Shown one piece after another: positions 7,442 to 12,014 of a stretch of 12,014 nt of DNA. Below the pieces are notes generated by a model that worked only from the letters and a program-made list of their open reading frames with translations, made no database searches and was not told the origin of the DNA. Origin of the DNA: Candidatus Arcticimaribacter sp. Lineage in GTDB: Bacteria > Bacteroidota > Bacteroidia > Flavobacteriales > Flavobacteriaceae. How positions within the stretch are numbered: position 1 is the first letter of the stretch; each line of letters begins with the position of its first letter. Position numbers and translations under genes: made by a program. The stretch spans positions 1 through 12,014 of the forward strand of contig WTJP01000018.1 in NCBI GenBank assembly GCA_011526275.1. The letters are read 5' to 3'.

Positions 7442-8143
7442 ATGAAAAAATACTTCGCCTTATTCTCGATTTCCTTATTGCTGAGTTCCTGTATCGTCAT
7501 CAAAGTATACGATACACCAAAAGCGGAAAATGAAGCGCCAAAAGTCATCGCCAAACGCCAGATGATGCTGCCTTCAGACAAGATGATTCCCTTGCCTACT
7601 GGAGAGCAAGAAATTTTGTTTTTCGGAGATGAATTCCCCCCTGAACCCATGTTGTTTCACGGGAAAGGCGACACTTTAATGGTGGACATCAAAGGCGATT
7701 CAATCGCGTCAAAAGCCGTGTTCGTCATTAAGCTAGACGAAGGCGATAGTCTTGCACCGCCCATGCAGTTCAAGTGGAAAGGGAAAGAAGACGGGATGTT
7801 TATTCATCCGCCCATTCCCATGCCGATGAAGGCCCCGTGTTGTGTGGTTATGGATAGCGTGTGTAAAGACCAGCCCAAGATGAAGCACCAAATTCGAATG
7901 ATGAAAGTGGATGCATCTCAAAAGGAGGAGAAGCAAAATATTTTCGTTTTCCGTTCGGAAGAAGAAAAAGCAGCTCCTTTAATTGTGATTGATGGTGTAG
8001 AGCAAGCCGCAGGTTATGACTTTAAAAACATCGCGCCAGACGATATCGAACGTATTGATGTATTGAAAGACGCTGCTGCCATCAAAAAATTTGGTGAAAA
8101 AGGGAAAAACGGGGTGATTGATATCACGATGAAGAAAAACTAG
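7442..8143 (+). CDS. Lipoprotein with C-terminal TonB-receptor plug-like domain
   Basis: The 233-residue product begins with a lipoprotein signal ending in L14-S15-S16-C17. Residues 178-233 resemble the last part of the plug domain of SusC/RagA-type TonB-dependent receptors: PLIVIDGVEQ, then IAPDDIERIDVLKDAAA, then FGEKGKNGVIDITMKK. There is no beta-barrel, so it is not a transporter. The middle (about 40-160) is unrecognised and rich in Met and Pro, with HPPIPMPMK followed by C133-C134 and C141; Met is 15 of 233 residues. Stand-alone plug-like modules occur in Bacteroidota, some on M56/BlaR-type membrane peptidases, where they may mediate protein contacts. No such partner is in this window. 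The 3' end overlaps the acetyltransferase gene on the other strand by 20 bases. Lipoprotein and plug-like calls are firm; function is unknown. Confidence 0.8.
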   Translation: MKKYFALFSISLLLSSCIVIKVYDTPKAENEAPKVIAKRQMMLPSDKMIPLPTGEQEILFFGDEFPPEPMLFHGKGDTLMVDIKGDSIASKAVFVIKLDEGDSLAPPMQFKWKGKEDGMFIHPPIPMPMKAPCCVVMDSVCKDQPKMKHQIRMMKVDASQKEEKQNIFVFRSEEEKAAPLIVIDGVEQAAGYDFKNIAPDDIERIDVLKDAAAIKKFGEKGKNGVIDITMKKN

Positions 8144-8582
8144 GGTTTTCCCAATAGTAGAAGTTGTGTTCATCATCGCAGACGAAATCCATTTTAGGAT
8201 AGAGTCCGTTACCAATCTGGTTGGTTTTTTCTGTTTCTAAACTCAATCCTTTCGCTTGGGTCGCTACACAGTGATCTTGAGCGGCTTTTAACAAGGCTTT
8301 TCCGATAGCTTTTCCGCGTATTTTAGGTTGAACATATAGATCGTTGAGCAACCACAGCTTTGCCATATTGGTCGACGAAAAAAGCGGGTAGAGTTGCGTA
8401 AATCCGACCAAATCTCCGTCCACTTCAGCCACAAACACAACCGATTGTTTTTGTTCCATGCGCTCTTGAAGAAAAGCTTTGGCTCCTTGGAGGTCACTTT
8501 TTTTTCGGTAAAAGACCCTGTAGGCGTCGAAAAGCGCAGCTAGGGCATCGAGTTGTTCTGGGTGAGGGGTATAGATTTTCAT
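8124..8582 (-). CDS. GNAT family N-acetyltransferase
   Basis: The 152-residue protein has the length and order of a single-domain GNAT enzyme, which moves an acetyl group from acetyl-CoA to an amine. A beta strand pair reads VVFVAEVDGDLVGFTQLYP (about 48-66). Motif A follows as LNDLYVQPKIRGKAIGKALL, with the acetyl-CoA pyrophosphate loop R89-G90-K91-A92-I93-G94. GLYPKMDFVCDDEHNFYYW near the end fits the usual C-terminal Y/F-rich strand. The substrate cannot be read from the sequence. It is the last gene of the - strand set, 51 bases after the barrel protein gene, and could be cotranscribed with it. Its last codons overlap the plug lipoprotein gene. I see no strong promoter in the 51-base gap. 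Confidence 0.9.
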   Translation of the reverse strand: MKIYTPHPEQLDALAALFDAYRVFYRKKSDLQGAKAFLQERMEQKQSVVFVAEVDGDLVGFTQLYPLFSSTNMAKLWLLNDLYVQPKIRGKAIGKALLKAAQDHCVATQAKGLSLETEKTNQIGNGLYPKMDFVCDDEHNFYYWENPSFSSS

Positions 8583-8633
8583 AAGGGATATGTTAAGAAT
8601 GAATGGATAATTGAGCTGGGAACACTATTCTTT

Positions 8634-9278
8634 TCATGGATTGCGTTGGGTGGGCGACAAAAGGGTATAGTGGATTCCCAAAGCGAACCCCTGGAAATCT
8701 TGTGTTTCCCGTTGTAGGGGGTCATAATTTCTTTTTTGAAAACGGTAGGAGAGGGAGGCGGAGAACCTGCGCCAGATGAGGTATTGCGCATGGGCGACTA
8801 CGCCCAAACTATTCACAAAGGTTTTGGGCGGATAGAAGCTGCGTTCACTTGCACCGGGAGCAATTCCGCTTGCGCGCAGTAGAATGTGATAGCTGCCACC
8901 CAAGGAAAGCTGTAAACGATTTACAGGATAGACGCTCAACACCAAAGGCAAACGCAAAAAGCGGAGGCGATCGATGCTGGTATTGTCGGGTGTGTCATAG
9001 CGGTAGCTTAACCGTTGATAGTGGATACCACTACTTAAGCCAAAATTTTTATCGATGCGGTAGTGCACATTTGCGCCAAGATCGAGATGCAGTCGGGCTT
9101 TGGTGGGAAGATCGGCCGTGTTGGAGCGATGCGGTTGAACAAACACATCAAAATTCCACTTGCGGTAATACTCCACATCCATGCCTTCGTCATACTGTTG
9201 GATTAAAAGTCCTGGACCTTGCGCCAATGCGATTGGACTAACTCCCAACAGGAGCAGGATGAAAAGGCGATTTAACAT
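8634..9278 (-). CDS. Outer-membrane beta-barrel protein, unknown role
   Basis: The 214-residue product has a signal peptide (MLNRLFILLLLGVSPIALAQ, likely cleaved after A19). It continues with alternating hydrophobic and polar strands typical of the small OmpA/PorT-like barrels of Bacteroidota: LHLDLGANVHYRI, FGLSSGIHYQRLSYRY, LRLPLVLSVYP, LQLSLGGSYHILL, VVAHAQYLIW, FSASLSYRFQKRNY and FALGIHYTLL. That suggests about eight strands. No catalytic motif is visible and I cannot assign a function. The gene starts 5 bases after the small membrane protein gene and follows acyl-CoA dehydrogenase in the same direction, so it is probably in that operon. A barrel in such a place could be chance or could concern uptake of hydrophobic substrates; the sequence does not decide. 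Confidence 0.75.
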   Translation of the reverse strand: MLNRLFILLLLGVSPIALAQGPGLLIQQYDEGMDVEYYRKWNFDVFVQPHRSNTADLPTKARLHLDLGANVHYRIDKNFGLSSGIHYQRLSYRYDTPDNTSIDRLRFLRLPLVLSVYPVNRLQLSLGGSYHILLRASGIAPGASERSFYPPKTFVNSLGVVAHAQYLIWRRFSASLSYRFQKRNYDPLQRETQDFQGFALGIHYTLLSPTQRNP

Positions 9279-9280
9279 GG

Positions 9281-9300
9281 GTTTTAGGGGGTTTTAGGGG
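9281..9300. repeat. Two tandem copies of a 10-base unit
   Basis: GTTTTAGGGG occurs twice head to tail. Read on the - strand, it covers the last codons and TAA stop of the 71-residue gene and the bases up to 3 before the next ATG. It is probably a small duplication at the gene junction. Confidence 0.9.
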
Positions 9301-9499
9301 AAAAGAAGCGCTTTCCACAATAGAGCGTCCAAAGTCCGCTTAGGATCCACCAAAGGATGAAAAACCAATCGTTTTTGGTTGTGCCGTTCCATTGGAGGTA
9401 TTCAAAGACGACCCCTTCCATAAACAAGTCGAAAGCGAACCAAAGGAATAAAATACTCCCCCAAAGTAAGACGGTCGAAACTTTAGGGGAGCTTTTCAT
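9284..9499 (-). CDS. Small two-helix membrane protein, unknown
   Basis: A 71-residue protein with two hydrophobic stretches, about residues 8-28 (STVLLWGSILFLWFAFDLF) and 45-61 (WFFILWWILSGLWTLYC), separated by a short polar loop with NGTTKND. It is aromatic-rich, with seven Trp. The C-terminus is basic (GKRFFSPKTP). I do not recognise the family. The start codon directly follows the acyl-CoA dehydrogenase stop (TAAATG on the - strand) and the stop is 5 bases before the barrel gene, so packing supports a real, cotranslated gene. It may be an inner-membrane helper or simply a lineage-specific hypothetical protein. Confidence 0.7.
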   Translation of the reverse strand: MKSSPKVSTVLLWGSILFLWFAFDLFMEGVVFEYLQWNGTTKNDWFFILWWILSGLWTLYCGKRFFSPKTP

Positions 9500-11314
9500 T
9501 TAAACGATGTATTCTTTTTCCTTTTTGATGGTCACCGTTGAAGGGTGCATCAAGATTTCAGCTTGCCCGGTTGTTTTAGGCAATTCATAGGCGAAGAAAT
9601 ATTCTAAGGTTTCGAGTTTACTTTCATAGAACTCATCCGAATAGTTTCCATTGCCTGTGATGAGGGCTTGCTGTGCATTGACACCAATGTCCAACCACGT
9701 CCAGCCCATGATGACCAAGCTAAAGAATTCCATAAAGATGGAAGCGTCGGCCAAGAAGCGTTCGTAATCTCCTTTCATGGCGAAAGGCATGAGGTGTCCA
9801 AGAATTTTTTGGGTGAGTTGTAGTTTGTCTCCCAAGATTTTGGCGTAGCCTTTAAGGGCATCTAACTGACTAGCCGCTTGGATGGTCTCCATGACTTCAG
9901 CCATTAGCAATTGTGCACCTTCTCCGTTCCCCATTGTCATTTTACGTCCTAAAAGGTCTTGCGATTGAATTCCCGTTGTTCCTTCATAGATGGAAGAAAT
10001 ACGGATATCGCGGTAGTACAATTGTAAAATAAAGTCGGAACAGAAGCCATAACCACCAAGAATTTGAAGTCCGTTATTGATGGAATAAGCGCCTGCTTCG
10101 GCGGGATAGGTTTTTACAACCGGAATAATCATTTCCAAGAGGGTGTTGTACTTCTTTTTCTCCTCCGGACTGGTCGCGGTATTTTCGAGATCGTAGTATT
10201 TAGAAGCCAACATGACCAAGCTCATAGATCCTTCAACCACTGATTTTTGTAGCATGAGCATTCGGCGAACATCGGGGTGTTCGACAATCAAGGCTTGCTT
10301 GTCGTTGATGTCTTTGGTTCCGTCGCTGGTGAGTTTTCGTCCTTGTGGACGCTCGTTGGCGTACTGTAGTGAAGCGTAATAAGCCGCAGAGGCAATGGCT
10401 GAAGAACCTAAGCCCACCGCGATACGCGCAGCGTTCATCATGAGGAACATATAGTGTAGCCCCTTGTTGGGTTCTCCCACCAAGTAGCCTTGGCAATCGT
10501 CGGCATCGCCGAAACCGAGGTGGGTGGTGGCATAGCCGCGTTGTCCCATTTTTTGGAAATCGGCAACCGTAGTTACGTCATTGGGTTCAAGTCCACCGCT
10601 GGCGGTTGGACGGTTTTTAGGGACAACGAAAAGGGAAATCCCTTTGGTTCCTTTGGGTGCTCCTTCAATACGCGCCAATAAAAGGTGAACAACATTTTCG
10701 GTGAAGTGGTTGTCTCCTCCTGAGATAAAGATCTTTTGTCCGCTAATTTTGTAATGCCCCTCTTCGGTTGGAGTGGCTTTGGTGACGATATCCGAGAGAG
10801 AACTTCCTGCTTGTGGTTCGGTTAAACACATGGTTCCGCCCCATTTCCCAGCGAGCATATTGGGCACATAGGTGTCTTTTAATTCCTGGGAAGCAAAGTG
10901 AATGATGAGTTCTGCAGCTCCTTGGGTAAGACCCGTATAACCCGGTAGGTGATTGTTGGCGGCATTTAAAACATAATTTGTAGCCGTTTGTACCATGAGC
11001 GGGATTTGCATTCCACCATCTTCATAGTCGAAAGGGGCAGAGATAAAACCGAGTTCCCCTCCTTGGTGCATCATGGTTTTTACTTGTTCGTGCACATAGA
11101 CCGTACCGTCTTTGTGGTAGGCGGGCTTTTCATCGACCTCTTGCATATAAGGGAATAACTCCTTGTCGGCAAAGGTTTTGGTGGAGTCGATAAAGAGGTC
11201 AAGCGATTCTTTATCGTGGTCTTGGAAGCGTTCGCGGTCCAACATTCCTTCTAAGTTATGCACATCATAAAGCATATACTTTAGGGTGTCCATGTCTACA
11301 TATTTATCTGCCAT
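9500..11314 (-). CDS. Acyl-CoA dehydrogenase, long form with C-terminal extension
   Basis: A 604-residue FAD enzyme that introduces the alpha-beta double bond of an acyl-CoA. The N-terminal helical domain spans about 30-155. The middle beta domain carries MCLTEPQAGSSLSD (FAD and substrate binding, about 162-175) and KIFISGGDN (194-202). The C-terminal helical domain has the catalytic base E444 in IYEGTTGIQSQDLLGRK. A further region of about 120 residues (480-600) matches the extra C-terminal domain of roughly 600-residue members, a group that includes methylmercaptopropionyl-CoA dehydrogenases (DmdC). Normal FadE or short-chain enzymes lack this arrangement, so the substrate is uncertain. The ATG at 11314 follows a promoter-like site at 11365-11372. 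The stop abuts the small membrane protein gene. Upstream on the same strand lies a KAS III-type synthase, in a separate unit by the spacing. Confidence 0.93.
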   Translation of the reverse strand: MADKYVDMDTLKYMLYDVHNLEGMLDRERFQDHDKESLDLFIDSTKTFADKELFPYMQEVDEKPAYHKDGTVYVHEQVKTMMHQGGELGFISAPFDYEDGGMQIPLMVQTATNYVLNAANNHLPGYTGLTQGAAELIIHFASQELKDTYVPNMLAGKWGGTMCLTEPQAGSSLSDIVTKATPTEEGHYKISGQKIFISGGDNHFTENVVHLLLARIEGAPKGTKGISLFVVPKNRPTASGGLEPNDVTTVADFQKMGQRGYATTHLGFGDADDCQGYLVGEPNKGLHYMFLMMNAARIAVGLGSSAIASAAYYASLQYANERPQGRKLTSDGTKDINDKQALIVEHPDVRRMLMLQKSVVEGSMSLVMLASKYYDLENTATSPEEKKKYNTLLEMIIPVVKTYPAEAGAYSINNGLQILGGYGFCSDFILQLYYRDIRISSIYEGTTGIQSQDLLGRKMTMGNGEGAQLLMAEVMETIQAASQLDALKGYAKILGDKLQLTQKILGHLMPFAMKGDYERFLADASIFMEFFSLVIMGWTWLDIGVNAQQALITGNGNYSDEFYESKLETLEYFFAYELPKTTGQAEILMHPSTVTIKKEKEYIV

Positions 11315-11364
11315 TGTTTTGTTTTTTGATTAATACAACATCGTTCCTTCGGCATAGAAGAAAC

Positions 11365-11372
11365 CAAATATA
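11365..11372 (-). promoter_or_regulatory. Putative -7 promoter element for the acyl-CoA dehydrogenase operon
   Basis: CAAATATA on the + strand reads TATATTTG on the - strand, a full match to TAnnTTTG, 50 bases before the start codon. A TTG at 11398-11400 (- strand) is a possible -33 element with a long spacer of 25 bases. Confidence 0.5.
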
Positions 11373-11400
11373 CACAATTCAGGAGAGTAGAAAAGCGCAA

Positions 11401-11414
11401 TTAAGAATTCTTAA
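11401..11414. promoter_or_regulatory. 14-base perfect palindrome, possible operator
   Basis: TTAAGAATTCTTAA is a perfect inverted repeat with 7-base arms. It lies next to the putative -33 region of the acyl-CoA dehydrogenase promoter and after the ketoacyl synthase gene. Its place would suit a dimeric regulator, but it is AT-rich and could be chance. Confidence 0.35.
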
Positions 11415-11442
11415 CATCTCCCTTTCAGTCGTTTAAGAAAGT

Positions 11443-11456
11443 ATAGCGACGGCTAT
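11443..11456 (-). terminator. Possible weak terminator after the ketoacyl synthase gene
   Basis: ATAGC and GCTAT pair around the loop GACG immediately after the stop codon. On the - strand the hairpin is followed by actttcttaaac, only partly T-rich. The stem is short (5 pairs), so termination here would be weak at best. Confidence 0.3.
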
Positions 11457-12014
11457 TTAAGCTTTATAGACAAAAGCGTTACAGTGCATGCCGGCGCCAA
11501 CAGAGGCAAAGACATAGGTTTGTCCTGCTTTTAATTCAAAGCCTTCCATTTGTTTGTTTTTTACCATGTCGAACAGGGTGGGGACTGTAGCTACAGAAGT
11601 ATTCCCCGTGGTGGCGATATTGGAAGGGATTTTGTGGGCATATTCGCTGTCTGCACTGTCGAAAAGGCGCATGAGGTTGTGTGCGATTACGCGCAGCATT
11701 TTAGCGTTGGCTTGGTGGAAGAAGAAATAGTCGATGTCATTCGGGCTTAAGTCAGCTTGGTCAAGGGCCTTTTTGATTACCTCTGGGAGGTAGGTCGTGG
11801 CGTATTTATAGACCTGCTGGCCTTGCATTTTAAAGTATTGATTTCCGGGATGATCGGCTTTAATGGAACGGTCGAGGACGATATTGTTTAAATCTTCTTG
11901 AGCGTGCGAGAAGGTAGCGTGGGCGACAATTCCTTCCGTAGCATCGTCTTTGGAGAGCACAACTGCACCACAACCATCTCCCATAAGCATGGAATCCACA
12001 TCAAATGGATCGAG
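11457..12014 (-). CDS. Ketoacyl-ACP synthase III-type enzyme, 5'-partial
   Basis: The frame is open to the window edge; the GTG at 11999 is internal, because family sequence continues upstream. The 185 residues present are the C-terminal half of a KAS III (FabH-type) thiolase-fold enzyme, which condenses an acyl starter with malonyl-ACP. Visible landmarks are MLMGDGCGAVVLSKD, FFFHQANAKML with the catalytic His at codon 11715-11717, and TTGNTSVATVP with the catalytic Asn at 11601-11603. The nucleophilic Cys would lie outside the window. The C-terminus reads ASVGAGMHCNAFVYKA where housekeeping FabH usually has a GGG-type ending, so this may be a paralogue for special acyl chains rather than the primary initiation enzyme. 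The stop is followed by a weak hairpin and a 142-base gap before the acyl-CoA dehydrogenase. Confidence 0.88.
   Translation of the reverse strand, partial: LDPFDVDSMLMGDGCGAVVLSKDDATEGIVAHATFSHAQEDLNNIVLDRSIKADHPGNQYFKMQGQQVYKYATTYLPEVIKKALDQADLSPNDIDYFFFHQANAKMLRVIAHNLMRLFDSADSEYAHKIPSNIATTGNTSVATVPTLFDMVKNKQMEGFELKAGQTYVFASVGAGMHCNAFVYKA

Noticed and set aside
8849..9241. 130-codon + strand reading frame opposite the barrel protein gene
   Set aside because: It is rich in Cys, His and Arg without recognisable motifs, and the opposite strand has a signal peptide and barrel strands, so it is an antisense shadow.
9281..9300. GTTTTAGGGG repeat as a telomere-like or CRISPR-like element
   Set aside because: Only two copies with no spacers, sitting inside a gene junction; a small duplication explains it.

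Overview
The window looks like a chromosomal housekeeping region of a Bacteroidota bacterium, most likely Flavobacteriales. The evidence is a gldH gliding/type IX secretion lipoprotein between a RicT-like PSP1 gene and a class A penicillin-binding protein, promoter-like TAnnTTTG elements, few Shine-Dalgarno sequences, lipobox lipoproteins ending in S-S-C, and a TonB-plug-like domain. I cannot place it below order with confidence. There are no RNA genes, insertion sequences, CRISPR arrays or phage genes that I can see, and no stretch over 300 bases lacks a gene.

Positions 1-5116 run on the + strand: the 3' part of a TrhO-type tRNA uridine hydroxylase, then a tightly packed trio, ricT-like/gldH/mrcA, whose genes overlap by 8 bases and 1 base. 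It joins a cysteine-rich PSP1 protein, a T9SS/gliding lipoprotein and a bifunctional peptidoglycan synthase. The trio meets queD (- strand, queuosine precursor synthesis) tail to tail with a 4-base overlap.

Positions 5569-8143 run on the + strand from a promoter-like site at 5673: a double-domain universal stress protein abutting (TAAATG) an LpxR-family lipid A 3'-O-deacylase homologue, then a lipoprotein ending in an orphan TonB-plug-like domain, which has its own promoter-like site. That gene overlaps the next one tail to tail by 20 bases.

Positions 8124-12014 run on the - strand. In transcription order they are a KAS III-type ketoacyl synthase (5' end outside the window), an intergenic stretch with a weak hairpin, a 14-base palindrome and a promoter-like site, then a likely operon: a long acyl-CoA dehydrogenase, a 71-residue two-helix membrane protein, an outer-membrane beta-barrel protein and a GNAT acetyltransferase. 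The ketoacyl synthase and the dehydrogenase both point to fatty acyl metabolism.

Nothing here is clearly a new defence or mobile system. The items most worth a second look are the Met/Cys-rich plug lipoprotein, the usp-lpxR coupling, the unrecognised small membrane protein inside the acyl-CoA dehydrogenase operon, and the palindrome upstream of that operon.
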